Shown: piece after piece, positions 50,972 to 59,672 of the stretch
Position numbering within the stretch: the stretch's first letter is position 1
Layout of the letters: every line of letters begins with the position of its first letter
DNA from: Hyphomonadaceae bacterium
GTDB taxonomy: Bacteria; Pseudomonadota; Alphaproteobacteria; Caulobacterales; Hyphomonadaceae
Reading direction: 5' to 3'
DNA length: 64,000 bases
Assembly (NCBI GenBank): GCA_030697555.1
Contig: JAUYPV010000002.1
Span: forward strand, 38,783 to 102,782
Notes under the pieces: model-generated
Databases searched by the model: none
What the model saw: the letters and a program-made list of their open reading frames with translations, nothing else
What the model was told of the DNA's origin: nothing
Translations under genes and position numbers: made by a program

Positions 50972-53371
50972 CTAGAAATCTCCCGTCACCGAGATCGAGA
51001 ACGTCCGCGGGCTCTGCGGCCTGAAGAACCCGTTTCCGTTCACCGACGGCGAAATGAACGCCAGCTTGTCCTCGTCGAAGATGTTGTCGACGTTGACCCG
51101 CGCCTTCAGCGCGCCAAACAACCCATCGCCCTCGCCGTCGCCGAGATCGATGTACCCGCTGACGATCGTGTAGTCGCTGATCTCCTCGGTGTTGATGAAG
51201 TTCGAGTATCGATCCGACAGGTACTTGGCGGAGATGTTCGCCACCAGCCACTCCGTCGGCTCCCACGTGGCGCCCGCCGAAACGATCCACTCCGGGCTGT
51301 CCGCCAGCGTATTGCCCGATATCGGCAGTGGCCGCCGCGCGGTCTGCCCGGGAAGCGGCGCGAAGAAGTTCGGAATGTCATCCTGGAACGTCGTGTTGTT
51401 CCACGTCAAGTTGCCGTTGAAATAGAGCATGTCGTTGAAGAGCTCCGGCTTCCAGGCTCCGGTGAGCTCGACCCCGTAGGATTCCACGCCGCCCACATTC
51501 TGCGGGAACGTCTCCACCGCGCCCGACTGGCCGGCGACGAAGTTGCTGTAGGTCTCAAGCCGGTTCTCGAACGTCGTGTAGTAGACCGCAACCGCCGCGT
51601 TGAACGTCGAGCCAAGCGTCCGCGCACCAATCTCGTAGTTCTCCGACGTCTCGGCTTCCGGCTCAGGCGAAAAGACGGTCGAACTGGGCGCAATCGCAAA
51701 CGCGTCGTCCGTCCCCCGCGGCAGTGCGTAATTCTGCGAATAGGACGCGAAGACCTGCTCGTTATCGGTGACATTGAAGACCGCCCCGGCCATCGGCAGG
51801 AACGTGTCTTCGTAGGTTGCGCCTACCGACTGCGGCCCCCAACCCGCCACGCCTACTCCGCCAACTACGCGAAAATAGTCGTTGAAGTCGCGATAACCTT
51901 CCAGGCTGTAGTCGATCGACAGCGCCTTCACGCCCACTTCCACATTCAGCCGGTCATCGAGGAAGCTGATCGTGTCCTTGAGGAACACCTGCAGCGTCTC
52001 GCGCGTCGACTCATAGTTGCGCCGGAAATACGCCACCTCATTGTAAAGCACCGCGCCGGTCTGGATGCCGCCGGCATGGTTCAAGCGAAGCTGCGTCCGG
52101 TGATAATCGTCCGTCTCGACCCAGAAGCCACCCTCGATCGTGTTGTTGGCAACCTCCCAGGCGGCCTTCGCCACCAGGCCGGACCGTACGCCGCCCACAC
52201 CCGACAGGCCGTACTGAACGCCCCGCGGCGCCGTCACCGCCAGGCCGGCCTCACGTTGCCGCAGGAAAATCCCGCGCGTGTTGGTGTAGCTGTCCGGCGA
52301 TACGCCATAACCGTCCTTGTCCTCGTAGTAGGCCGTCACTTCAACGTCGAACGCATCGCCGATCGCGCTCGCGAACGTCGCGCCGTAGAGCGAGTCATTG
52401 CGGATGTTGATCCGGTCCTCGAACCAGTCGGTGAACCCGGCATTGGTCAGGCCCGTCTGCCCCGGATAGTCGAGCAGCGGTCCAAAGGGCAGCGCCGGAA
52501 TGTTGATTGCATAGCCGCGAAAGCGGCCTCTCTCGCCATTGTTGTCTGGCGTCGCCGAATAGTAGGTTGCCTTGCTGAAGGTCGGCGAGTCGTAGTCGAA
52601 GAAGTCATTGGCCACGTACTTGAACGTCAGCGACGTATCGAGCCCCAGCTCGAGCTTCACCTTCGCTTCCCAGTGCTCCCGGTCGATATATCCGCCGCCC
52701 CGCCACAGGTCGCTGTCCGTCTTCGAACGCGCCACATAGGCGGACATCGGCCCGATCTTGCCGGTCTGCAGCTTCACGAAGCTGCGGTTGAGATTGTCGT
52801 CGCCCCAGGCGTGCGAGATCGTCCCGCCAAGCTCATCGTCCGGATCGATCGAGTGATACTCCACGATGGGGCCCAGCGAGGCATAGCTCGGCTGGCTCAC
52901 ATCGCCCGCGCCCGGCGAGGCCACCACCGATCCGAGGTTCTCGTTGTCGACATAGCGAAAAATCGGGCTGCCGCCGAAAGCGTCGCTCCGCCCCATCGGA
53001 ATGCCGTCCAGCACGAAGCCGATCTGCTGCAGGTTGAAGGCCCGCACCGTCACCGAGTTGCCGAACTCGTAGAGACCCAGCGCCCCATCGGTCTGCACGT
53101 TGAACCCCGGCAGCCCTTCCAGCATCTTCAGGCCCGAAATGCCCGCCGGCGCCGAAAGCAGGGCTTCCCGCGTCACGGCCACGGTGTTGCTAGTCTCGTC
53201 GAGGCCGATCGCCTCGTCCGCCTGGCTCAATCGGCGACCTTCAATCACCACGACGTCGCCGCGTTCCTCGGCCGCCTGCGGCGCGGCCGGGGCCTCCTGC
53301 GCATGTGCAGCGCCTATCGCCAGCGCTGAACCAAAGCCCAGCAGCATCGTCTTCAGTGGAGTCACTCGCAT
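50972..53371 (-). CDS. TonB-dependent outer-membrane receptor
   Basis: Energy-coupled outer-membrane uptake channel. The start chosen is MRVTPLKTMLLGFGSALAIGAAHAQ, a signal peptide; the track start is a GTG 66 bases upstream. Mature residues include the TonB-box-like DVVVIEGRRLSQADEA. A plug domain follows (GISGLKMLEGLPGFNVQTDGALGLYEFGNSVTVRAFNLQQIGFVLDGIPMGRSDAF), then a 22-strand beta-barrel with YEIGARTLGSTFNAAVAVYYTTFENRLETY, ending RPQSPRTFSISVTGDF with the terminal aromatic. The ligand is unknown; no FecR/FecI pair is nearby. It is the largest host-type gene in the gp6-gp5 gap. Confidence 0.94.
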   Translation of the reverse strand: MRVTPLKTMLLGFGSALAIGAAHAQEAPAAPQAAEERGDVVVIEGRRLSQADEAIGLDETSNTVAVTREALLSAPAGISGLKMLEGLPGFNVQTDGALGLYEFGNSVTVRAFNLQQIGFVLDGIPMGRSDAFGGSPIFRYVDNENLGSVVASPGAGDVSQPSYASLGPIVEYHSIDPDDELGGTISHAWGDDNLNRSFVKLQTGKIGPMSAYVARSKTDSDLWRGGGYIDREHWEAKVKLELGLDTSLTFKYVANDFFDYDSPTFSKATYYSATPDNNGERGRFRGYAINIPALPFGPLLDYPGQTGLTNAGFTDWFEDRINIRNDSLYGATFASAIGDAFDVEVTAYYEDKDGYGVSPDSYTNTRGIFLRQREAGLAVTAPRGVQYGLSGVGGVRSGLVAKAAWEVANNTIEGGFWVETDDYHRTQLRLNHAGGIQTGAVLYNEVAYFRRNYESTRETLQVFLKDTISFLDDRLNVEVGVKALSIDYSLEGYRDFNDYFRVVGGVGVAGWGPQSVGATYEDTFLPMAGAVFNVTDNEQVFASYSQNYALPRGTDDAFAIAPSSTVFSPEPEAETSENYEIGARTLGSTFNAAVAVYYTTFENRLETYSNFVAGQSGAVETFPQNVGGVESYGVELTGAWKPELFNDMLYFNGNLTWNNTTFQDDIPNFFAPLPGQTARRPLPISGNTLADSPEWIVSAGATWEPTEWLVANISAKYLSDRYSNFINTEEISDYTIVSGYIDLGDGEGDGLFGALKARVNVDNIFDEDKLAFISPSVNGNGFFRPQSPRTFSISVTGDF

Positions 53372-53539
53372 CAGAGTCCCGTTTCTTTTTTTAGCGTCCA
53401 ACCCGCGGAACGATCGGGCGGAAACCAGTCGACACACCTCAAGCCTCGCGCGCCTGAGGGGCGTTCAATTTGTTGCAATTGCATTATTGCGACGCAAAAA
53501 CCGGCGGGCGCCGCTACCGGATTGGGCAGTGGGCCAGAA

Positions 53540-53911
53540 TCACACGCGGCTCCCGCCGCCCGTGTCGTCGATGATCAGGCGCCACAGCCCGTCCGGTCCA
53601 CGGCGCTGCACCTCTGCGGATACGCCGCTGGACACAGCGCCTCCATCCGCATCCAGCAGCTCCCACTTGAACCGCGTCAGCGCCGTGTCGCCGACCACAT
53701 GAATGCTCACGCACTCTCCCCGAAACTGCAGCCCCGCCATCATGAAGCCCGCGAGCGCGCCCTCGATCTGCTTCCTGCCGACGGCCCGCTCCGCGCCATC
53801 GTAGGTAAATACCGCATCGTCGGTGTAAAGCGCCACGAATCCGGCCGCGTCGCCCGCGTTGAACCTGTCGGCAAACGCGCTTGCCATAAGGTCCGGTGAT
53901 GCAACGCCCAT
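53540..53911 (-). CDS. SnoaL/NTF2-like small protein
   Basis: 123 residues with the cone-shaped alpha+beta fold of NTF2-like proteins: MASAFADRFNAGDAAGFVALYTDDAVFTYDGAERAVGRKQIEGALAGFM, then FKWELLDADGGAVSSGVSAEVQRRGPDGLWRLIIDD. The D-D-A-V-F and G-x-W-R-L-I-I-D-D patterns are typical. It could be an isomerase, a hydrolase or a binding protein; no catalytic role is assignable. It lies between the TonB receptor and GTA gp5, all on the minus strand. Confidence 0.85.
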   Translation of the reverse strand: MGVASPDLMASAFADRFNAGDAAGFVALYTDDAVFTYDGAERAVGRKQIEGALAGFMMAGLQFRGECVSIHVVGDTALTRFKWELLDADGGAVSSGVSAEVQRRGPDGLWRLIIDDTGGGSRV

Positions 53912-54000
53912 TCGGGTTCTCCAGCAGCTATGCCGGTGAAGCTAAGCTCCGCCGGCGCAGCCGTCGAGAAGTACCGCCGAGTTTCGCGACGGATTCGCAA

Positions 54001-55236
54001 CTACGACGCCGCGAACTTCATGACCTTGATCGCATCGAAGTTCTGCACGCCGCCGCCCACACGCTTGGTCGTGTAGAACATCACATAGGGTTTGACGGAG
54101 TAGGGATCGCGCAACACTCGCGCGCCCTGGCGGTCGACGATCAGGTAGCCGCGCCGGAAATCGCCGAACGCGATCGAGAACGAGCCGGCCGCAATATCCG
54201 GCATGTCCTCGATCTCTGTCACCGGGTAGCCCAGCAGGCTCGCGGATTCGCCTGCCATCCCAGGACGCCAAAGATAGTTGTCGTCGCCGTCCTTGAGCTT
54301 CCGCACCGCCGAGACCGTACGCCGGTTCATCACGAACCGCGCATTCGCCCGAAACTGGCTTTTCAGCGCATAGATCAGGTCAATCAGCTTGTCGGCCGGA
54401 TCGCTGGAGGCGAACGCACCTGCGCCGCCTGAAAGGATGAAACCGATCTTCTCCCACGCATGGCTCGCATCCGCGATCATGTCGTAGTCGAGAAAGCCCT
54501 TCGGCTTGTTCGACCCGTTGCCGGTCACGAACGCCGCCGACTCCTGCGAGGCAAAGCTCTGCTCCACTTCCTCCGCCAGCCACTCGTCGATGTCGGCATA
54601 CGCGTCGTCCAGCAGCGTCTGCGTCGCCGCCGGCATCGCGTAGAGCTCCGCCGCCGGAAACTCGAGCAGATCCAGCGTCGGCGCCATCGTCTCCGCGCGC
54701 GAGCCGGTCTCCGCCGTCCACGCCGATTGCGCGCCCAGGCTCACCGGCTTTCTGAACACCGTCGCCGAGGTTTGTCTCACCGAAGCAATTTGCCGCATCG
54801 GCGAGGATGCCATCAGCCGCTGCTCGATCAGCCGGTCCAGCTCCGGCGGCGCCACATAGCCGCCCTGCGCCTCCGTCCCAACGTTCAACGATTTGAAGTC
54901 GATGCGGTGCAGCCCCGCCTCGTCGCCTCGGCGCAGATATGCGCCCCACGCGGACTTGTGCTCGGTATCGCCCTTGCTCGCCTCCTCGCCGATCGCCGGC
55001 CTTGCCTGCTCCAAAGCCAGCCGCTCCAGAGCCGTACGCTGCCGGTCCAGCGATGCCTCGATCTTCTGCAGCTTCGCATCCACCAGCGGATCCGCCGCCC
55101 CGCGCCGCTCGATCTCGTCCAGCCGCGCATCGTTCGCCGCCTTCAGAGCCTCGAACGCAGCCATCATCTCCGCGGTGATCGCGCGTGCGTCCGCATTCGC
55201 GCCCGAGGGCGCGTTCATCTTCGTTTCGATTGTCAT
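54001..55236 (-). CDS. GTA gp5: HK97-type major capsid protein
   Basis: 411-residue capsid precursor. Residues 20-105 are a coiled-coil delta/scaffold domain (AFEALKAANDARLDEIERRG, AKLQKIEASLDRQRTALERLALEQ) normally removed by gp4. The HK97 fold follows from about residue 115: LNVGTEAQGGYVAPPELDRLIEQRL, ASVRQTSATVFRKPVSLGAQSAW, LLDDAYADIDEWLAEEVEQSFASQESAAFVTGNGSNKPKGFLDY and AFGDFRRGYLIVDRQGARVLRDPYSVKPYVMFYTTKRVGGGVQ. The frame is intact. gp6 lies 4.9 kb downstream past TonB receptor, TrmO, SDR and VOC genes; gp4 lies 2.5 kb upstream. Confidence 0.96.
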   Translation of the reverse strand: MTIETKMNAPSGANADARAITAEMMAAFEALKAANDARLDEIERRGAADPLVDAKLQKIEASLDRQRTALERLALEQARPAIGEEASKGDTEHKSAWGAYLRRGDEAGLHRIDFKSLNVGTEAQGGYVAPPELDRLIEQRLMASSPMRQIASVRQTSATVFRKPVSLGAQSAWTAETGSRAETMAPTLDLLEFPAAELYAMPAATQTLLDDAYADIDEWLAEEVEQSFASQESAAFVTGNGSNKPKGFLDYDMIADASHAWEKIGFILSGGAGAFASSDPADKLIDLIYALKSQFRANARFVMNRRTVSAVRKLKDGDDNYLWRPGMAGESASLLGYPVTEIEDMPDIAAGSFSIAFGDFRRGYLIVDRQGARVLRDPYSVKPYVMFYTTKRVGGGVQNFDAIKVMKFAAS

Positions 55237-55324
55237 TGGTTTCCCTTGAGTGTCGCTTCGTTCAGTCAGTCACCGGCGCACGAAGCAATGCGCCGGCCAG
55301 AAAGTCAGATCGAGTGAAACAGCC

Positions 55325-55663
55325 TTAAAGGCCCAGCGCCTCGCGCCCGGCCTTGGTGATCTTGCCCGCCCGCAACAGGGCCTTCACCCGCGCCTGCGCA
55401 CGTGGCGATGTCGTTCCGGTCTTCCGCCGCGGCGTGAAAAGCTGCAGGTACGTCCTGTCGTTGCCCTTGCGCCGCTGGCTTTCGCTCCAGCCATAGCGGA
55501 GCCCTTCGTCAACGGCGTCTTCCCAACTCACTGTCTTCGCGCCACTGTCCTTGCGCGCGATGCGGACCCACACCCCATCTGACTTTGCGTGATGCGCCTT
55601 CAACCACGCGTTGAACGATGCCTGGCTGGCGAAAGTCTTGACGGGAAACTTGTCCTGCTTCAT
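55325..55663 (-). CDS. YdeI/OmpD-associated-like protein
   Basis: The 112-residue protein starts at the ATG at 55663 (MKQDKFPVKTFASQASFNAWLKAHHAKSDGVWVRIARKDSG); the 25 residues the track adds upstream look non-coding. Family blocks are SWEDAVDEGLRYGWSESQRRKGNDRTYLQLFTPRRKTG and ARVKALLRAGKITKAGREAL. It is shorter than the usual YdeI-type protein of about 190 residues and lacks the C-terminal part, so it may be a short family variant. Function is unknown. It lies in the gp5-gp4 insertion. Confidence 0.8.
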   Translation of the reverse strand: MKQDKFPVKTFASQASFNAWLKAHHAKSDGVWVRIARKDSGAKTVSWEDAVDEGLRYGWSESQRRKGNDRTYLQLFTPRRKTGTTSPRAQARVKALLRAGKITKAGREALGL

Positions 55664-55767
55664 CGGCGCAGCTCCACCGGTTAAACGCCGCTCCGCCGAT
55701 ATCGTTTCACCAAAGCAAAAGGGCGCGTCCTTCGACACGCCCTTCGCAGTCTCTAACTATCGAAAGC

Positions 55768-56901
55768 CTAGTTGAAGCCTTCGCCGCCGCTTTCGTCGCG
55801 CGGCAGGACAAGACCGGCCGCAATGCCCGGACCCATGCCAGGCACCTTGCCTTTGCTTTCCAGCTCGCGCGCGCCGGCGAGAATGCCCGCCATCGCATAG
55901 TTGCCTTCATGGCAGGCGTATTCGTACAGCGGCTCGGACGCGTTGAGCGCCATCTCGCCCTTCCACACTTGGCTGTACATCGTCGGATCGTCGACTTCGA
56001 ACGAGTAGAGGACCTGCTTGTCGTTCCAGCGCGAGAAGCGCTCGGTCAGCTTGCCCTGGTTCGAGATCATGGCGCGCTGGTTCGGGTGCGGATTGCGCGT
56101 CTCGACGACGAGCGTCTCGCCCTCATACCAGCCGACCGAGTCCCCGCCCCATTTCGGCAGCGGCGAATGTTTGGCCTCGGCCGCGTTCTTCACGATCGGG
56201 ATCACGCGCACGTCGTGGATCATCTCGACTTCGATCATCACGTGGCTCGGCGTCTGCACGAAGTGCATCGTCGAGTTGTACATGCCGTTATTCATGATCG
56301 GGCCGTACGAACCCGAGAAGCCGAGGATGCAGCGCTCCGCCTGCGGGCGGGTCTCCGGTCCGTCGAAATTGGTGATCGCGAAACCGCCGCCACGTGCAGC
56401 GCCCGCCTTGTACGGGACGCGGCCCGTCGCCGGCTCGGTGATCCATGACGAGCGGAGCTCGCCCTTCACCATCGCCATCTTCGTGCCCGGGTCGATCCAG
56501 AACGCGTTGTAGCCGCGGTCGTTGTTCTTGTCCTTCAGCAGGTCCGTGTTGTTCGGATCCTTGCCGGACTGCGCGTTGTCATCCTTCGTGAGCACGACCA
56601 GGATGTTGCGATTCACTAGGCGATCCGCCTGTGCTTGCGTCAGCGCCAGGCTTTTTGCGTCCGCGCCACGCTGCAGATTCGTCAGCGATGTGTTGTTCCA
56701 GAACCCCTGCAGGTCCGGCGCGCCCCAGCTTGTCTGCGGCGCCTTGTATCCCGCTTCGTGCCGCTGTCCGTCATTGGCGTTGGACACAATGGCGGCGGCA
56801 ACGGGCGCTTGCGGCGTCGGTGCGGGAGTCTGAGCGATAGCAGCTCCGGCGAGCAGCGCGGCGCATCCAAGCGCGGTCGCCGCCAGCAGTTTGGTTTTCA
56901 T
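55768..56901 (-). CDS. Secreted protein of unknown function
   Basis: The ATG at 56901 gives MKTKLLAATALGCAALLAGAAIAQ, a signal peptide, and a 377-residue product. The mature start has a Pro/Ala-rich linker and then TSWGAPDLQGFWNNTSLTNLQRG, a P-D-L-x-G-x-W pattern shared by many exported proteins of proteobacteria. Other stretches are GPIMNNGMYNSTMHFVQTPSHVMIEVEMIHDVRVIPI and DSVGWYEGETLVVETRNPHPNQRAM, a beta-rich region. No enzyme family is recognised. It is one of the host-type genes between capsid and protease of the GTA. Confidence 0.7.
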   Translation of the reverse strand: MKTKLLAATALGCAALLAGAAIAQTPAPTPQAPVAAAIVSNANDGQRHEAGYKAPQTSWGAPDLQGFWNNTSLTNLQRGADAKSLALTQAQADRLVNRNILVVLTKDDNAQSGKDPNNTDLLKDKNNDRGYNAFWIDPGTKMAMVKGELRSSWITEPATGRVPYKAGAARGGGFAITNFDGPETRPQAERCILGFSGSYGPIMNNGMYNSTMHFVQTPSHVMIEVEMIHDVRVIPIVKNAAEAKHSPLPKWGGDSVGWYEGETLVVETRNPHPNQRAMISNQGKLTERFSRWNDKQVLYSFEVDDPTMYSQVWKGEMALNASEPLYEYACHEGNYAMAGILAGARELESKGKVPGMGPGIAAGLVLPRDESGGEGFN

Positions 56902-57085
56902 GGCGTAGCCTCCTCTTGCCGTCTTCTCGCAAAAAGACGGTCTCCTGGCAGAGATGCTATCCCTGCATTCCGTTCGCGGAAAGGTTGACCCAGCGTCAGT
57001 CTCATTCACGTTGTTCGGCGCGACAGGATGGTTGATGCAGCTATCTCAGTCTAATCAGGCATCTGCTGGCGCCGGGAGCCTAGCC

Positions 57086-57724
57086 ATGAAATCGAGCATT
57101 CTTCTGGTCGCCCTCGCTCTGGCCGCCTGCTCGCCGGGTGACGGCCGCCCTGCCGGGAACGAAGAATCACGCACCTATCAGTTGCAGGGCTTCGACAGCG
57201 TCTCCGCCGAGGCCGGCATCGAACTCATTCTCACGCAGGGGCCCTTCGCCGTCGACGCCAAGTCCCACAACGGCGATCTCAGCCGCCTGAAGGTGGAAGT
57301 CCGCGGCACGGAACTCGACGTCTCCAGCCAGGGCATGCTCTCCTTCGGCCGCTCGCCGACCTATACCGTCACCGTCAGCGCGCCGAAATGGACCGCCATC
57401 AAGGCAACCGCAGGCGTCGACGTGAAAGGCGAAAACCTCCGGGCCGAAGACCTCACCGTCGAAGCCTCGGCCGGTGTCAGCATGAACCTCTCGGGCACAT
57501 GCCGTGCACTTGACGTCCAGGCCTCCGCGGGGGCCGCCATCGACGCTAGCGATCTCAAATGTGCAACCGCCGACGTGCAGGCATCCGCCGGCGCCAAGAT
57601 CGACGTGTCCGCAACGGAGAAAGTCTCCGGTTCAGCGTCGGCCGGCGCCGTCATCGACATTTCCGGCAATCCGCCCACGATCGACGTCAGCAACGACATC
57701 GCCAGCGTCGTGAACAGGAACTAG
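57086..57724 (+). CDS. DUF2807 (auto-transporter head GIN domain) lipoprotein
   Basis: The ATG at 57086 gives MKSSILLVALALAACSPGDG, a lipoprotein signal with lipobox LAAC; the track start at 56954 overlaps the secreted-protein gene. The mature 190 residues are repetitive beta strands with A-S-A-G-x-x-I-D/N units (VEASAGVSMNLSGTC, VQASAGAAIDASDLKC, VQASAGAKIDVS, SASAGAVIDISG). This is a right-handed beta-helix pattern typical of DUF2807. Probably surface- or periplasm-exposed. It ends 2 bases from the convergent GTA gp4 stop. Confidence 0.85.
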   Translation: MKSSILLVALALAACSPGDGRPAGNEESRTYQLQGFDSVSAEAGIELILTQGPFAVDAKSHNGDLSRLKVEVRGTELDVSSQGMLSFGRSPTYTVTVSAPKWTAIKATAGVDVKGENLRAEDLTVEASAGVSMNLSGTCRALDVQASAGAAIDASDLKCATADVQASAGAKIDVSATEKVSGSASAGAVIDISGNPPTIDVSNDIASVVNRN

Positions 57725-57726
57725 CC

Positions 57727-58293
57727 CTACGCCGCGCGCACCAGAATCTGCGCTCCGCCCGCCGCCGCAAACCGCGCACCTGGCAGCATGGGCGATGTGA
57801 CCAGCGACACTTCTCTCAGCTCGACCTCGCGCAGCTCCCGCCCGCGCACGGCCCTATGACCTGAACGACGTGGCGACCAGTCGCGCGCAATGAACCCGAT
57901 CGACAGTCCGTTCATAGCCCCATCGCCGATCAGCTTAAGCGCGGCCTGACCCGCCGCCGTCTCGCCTGTCACCAGCCCGCGCACGAACAATCCGCGCCCA
58001 TCCTCTCGCATCGCGGTCCAGCGCCCAACCGTCCGCCCGCCCATATGCTGCAGCAGCATGCCGACGCCTGCGCCCCGCATCAGCGAGCGCGCAAACGCTC
58101 CGGCCCGCACCACATCGCCCGCCATGTCCTCCACCCCGAACAGCGAGGCATACCCCTCGATCACCAGGCTCGAAGCCCGCGCTTCTTTCACCACCGCATT
58201 GCCCCTCTCTCGCGGCCACACGAGCCGCGCTGCGATTTCTGATATTTTGCTTGAAGCGGCCGACGCGAACGCAGTCGCGTCTCGCCAAGTCAT
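57727..58293 (-). CDS. GTA gp4: HK97-family prohead protease
   Basis: 188-residue maturation protease that cleaves the capsid delta domain. Catalytic blocks are LVIEGYASLFGVEDMAGDVVRAGAFA, the His in GVGMLLQHMGGRTVGRW and the Ser in AMNGLSIGFIARD, followed by ELREVELREVSLVTSPMLPGARFA. These match S78-family prohead proteases. Upstream on the same strand (59-base gap) is the gp3.5-position small protein. Downstream, where capsid should follow, lie three host-type genes. Confidence 0.93.
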   Translation of the reverse strand: MTWRDATAFASAASSKISEIAARLVWPRERGNAVVKEARASSLVIEGYASLFGVEDMAGDVVRAGAFARSLMRGAGVGMLLQHMGGRTVGRWTAMREDGRGLFVRGLVTGETAAGQAALKLIGDGAMNGLSIGFIARDWSPRRSGHRAVRGRELREVELREVSLVTSPMLPGARFAAAGGAQILVRAA

Positions 58294-58352
58294 CTCGGCC
58301 GCAAAACGAACGGCACGCTTCTCGCCGGAGAGGCGAGCGTGGCGTTCATCTT

Positions 58353-58577
58353 CTAGCGTCCGTCGAGTTTTCGCTCGATCCGGCCCAGTTGCGCCGCGGC
58401 TTTTTCCTGCCGCACCTCAACGCGCGCCATGCGTTCCGCCATCGTCGACTGCGCCGCCACCCGCACCTCGACCTCTTTCAGCCGCTCGGACGCCGCTCCC
58501 ACCCAGAGCAGCACGCCGGCGGATTCCAGAACCACCGCCAGCACGATCGCCAGCGTCATCTTCTTTTCAATCGGCAT
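58353..58577 (-). CDS. Small membrane/coiled-coil protein at the gp3.5 position
   Basis: 74 residues with one N-terminal membrane span (MTLAIVLAVVLESAGVLLWVGAA) and a helical heptad tail (ERLKEVEVRVAAQSTMAERMARVEVRQEKAAAQLGRIERKLDG). A ribosome site AAAGGTGAG precedes the ATG. GTA clusters of related bacteria often have a small protein between portal and protease (gp3.5), and the position fits. Sequence identity to gp3.5 was not checked. A holin-spanin-like role is possible but unproven. Confidence 0.65.
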   Translation of the reverse strand: MPIEKKMTLAIVLAVVLESAGVLLWVGAASERLKEVEVRVAAQSTMAERMARVEVRQEKAAAQLGRIERKLDGR

Positions 58578-58669
58578 GGCTCACCTTTTGCTGGCGTCGT
58601 TCGTTTCGCTCTGGTAGACAGTGACTCTCTCCGGGGCTGGGTGGCCTGTAGCGTTCGGGGAGCTTCCAA

Positions 58670-59332
58670 ATGAAGCGGGCGGATGTCGTCAGCGTGCGCA
58701 ACCTCTTATCGGGGCGTTCGCGATTCCGTGTAGGTTCAGTACGGCGCGCCTTTTCCTGGGGCCCGGCTGAAGTAGCCCAACTTCTCGTCGATCTCGAAAC
58801 CAGCTCCGCCGTCGAACCCGACGACGATGTCGAAGAGCGTTTCTACCTCGGCCCCATCACCATCAGTCGCGCCCATGGTGGCGCGCATATCCTCCACGAT
58901 GGCCAGCAGCGCCTCGCCGTCATCACCATGGCGCTCTGCTTCGCGCGTGACCGCGTCACGCTCCCTCGCGCCCGCAAAATGCTCGACAAAATGCTGGTCC
59001 ACCGCTCGATGTTCGGTGCGCCCGAGCCTCGCCTCCGTCTCTCGCCCGAGGATCACGCCTGGTTCGCGCACTTCATCCTGGCGCCCGGCGCCACCATGCG
59101 CATCCCGCAACAGGCGCCGATCGGCAGCCCGACAAATCTCCTCCTCGCCGCCCGCTTCATGGAGCAGGCGTTCGAGGGCTACAGCATCGATGACCTCCAT
59201 CGCATGATCGAGTTCATCGCGCTGCACACCGCAGTCGTACGTTCGGTCGCCGATGTGGAAAGCGAAGACGAGCCGCAACTCGCTGCGCCCGATACCGCGG
59301 TCGAATCGCACTACCGCATCGCGGCGGAATAG
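58670..59332 (+). CDS. Stand-alone DUF262 (GmrSD N-terminal-like) protein
   Basis: 220 residues with the ParB-like DUF262 pattern: VGSVRRAFSWGPAEVAQLLVDLET, FYLGPITISRAHGGAHILHDGQQRLAVITMALCFARD. The D-G-Q-Q-R-L motif is the hallmark of the nucleotide-binding/hydrolysing domain of type IV restriction enzymes GmrSD and of BrxU-like proteins. The usual DUF1524 HNH nuclease domain is absent and the protein is about a third of GmrSD length. It may be a free-standing regulator or remnant. A GGGGAG ribosome site precedes the ATG. It lies on the plus strand between GTA gp3.5 and gp3. Confidence 0.75.
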   Translation: MKRADVVSVRNLLSGRSRFRVGSVRRAFSWGPAEVAQLLVDLETSSAVEPDDDVEERFYLGPITISRAHGGAHILHDGQQRLAVITMALCFARDRVTLPRARKMLDKMLVHRSMFGAPEPRLRLSPEDHAWFAHFILAPGATMRIPQQAPIGSPTNLLLAARFMEQAFEGYSIDDLHRMIEFIALHTAVVRSVADVESEDEPQLAAPDTAVESHYRIAAE

Positions 59333-59342
59333 GTGAGGAGCG

Positions 59343-59431
59343 GCGCCGAAGGCGCGATTTGATCCAGTGGATCAAATCGAGTGACGAACGCCCCGGCAGG
59401 GGCTCACTTGAAATGGGGTCTCACAGCCCCA
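59343..59431 (+). promoter_or_regulatory. Cluster of four hairpins before a small HTH-like gene
   Basis: Four perfect dyads occur in 89 bases: GCGCC-gaa-GGCGC, GATTTGATCC-agt-GGATCAAATC, GCCCC-ggca-GGGGC and TGGGG-tctcacag-CCCCA. The first two directly follow the DUF262 stop and may be a terminator or dispersed intergenic repeat. The last two lie in the leader of the 62-residue gene at 59484. I do not recognise a known riboswitch. Confidence 0.45.
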
Positions 59432-59483
59432 GATCAGGTTCAGTCCTGGGGGACGCCCATCCTTGCGAAAGGAGCAAGCACCC

Positions 59484-59672
59484 ATGACCCCACGCATTCA
59501 AACCTCGACCCATCCGTGGACCGCCGCGCAGGAGCAGGAACTCCGCCGCCTCGCCCGCGCCAACACCTCGCCCATCGACATCGCCGCCCGCCTCGCCCGC
59601 ACCCCCGAGCAGGTCTTCGAACGCGCCCACGAGCTGGGCCTCACACTGAAGCGCGCCGCTGCGAGGCAATAG
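59484..59672 (+). CDS. Small putative DNA-binding protein (HTH/SANT-like)
   Basis: The ATG at 59484, 9 bases after GGAG, encodes 62 residues: a Trp-containing first helix (HPWTAAQEQELRRLARANTS), then PIDIAARLARTPEQVFERAHELGLTLKRAAARQ. The W-T-x-x-E-x-x-x-L and I-A-x-x-L-x-R-T-x-x-x-V-x-x-R-A pattern is that of Myb/SANT-like small proteins and GcrA-like N-termini. It is predicted to bind DNA. The track start (TTG at 59463) is less likely. It ends at a heptamer-type inverted repeat, convergent with a 63-residue membrane protein. Confidence 0.6.
   Translation: MTPRIQTSTHPWTAAQEQELRRLARANTSPIDIAARLARTPEQVFERAHELGLTLKRAAARQ

Noticed and set aside
52076-53329. 417-residue plus-strand ORF opposite the TonB receptor
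   Set aside because: No recognisable motifs, Arg/Val-rich, entirely antisense to a clear TonB-dependent receptor.
53372-53437. Upstream extension of the TonB receptor start (GTG at 53437)
   Set aside because: The extension has no signal-like character, and a proper signal peptide begins at the internal ATG near 53371.
59414-59483. Known SAM or cobalamin riboswitch
   Set aside because: The stems lack any conserved core I can recognise for those classes; only simple hairpins are supported.
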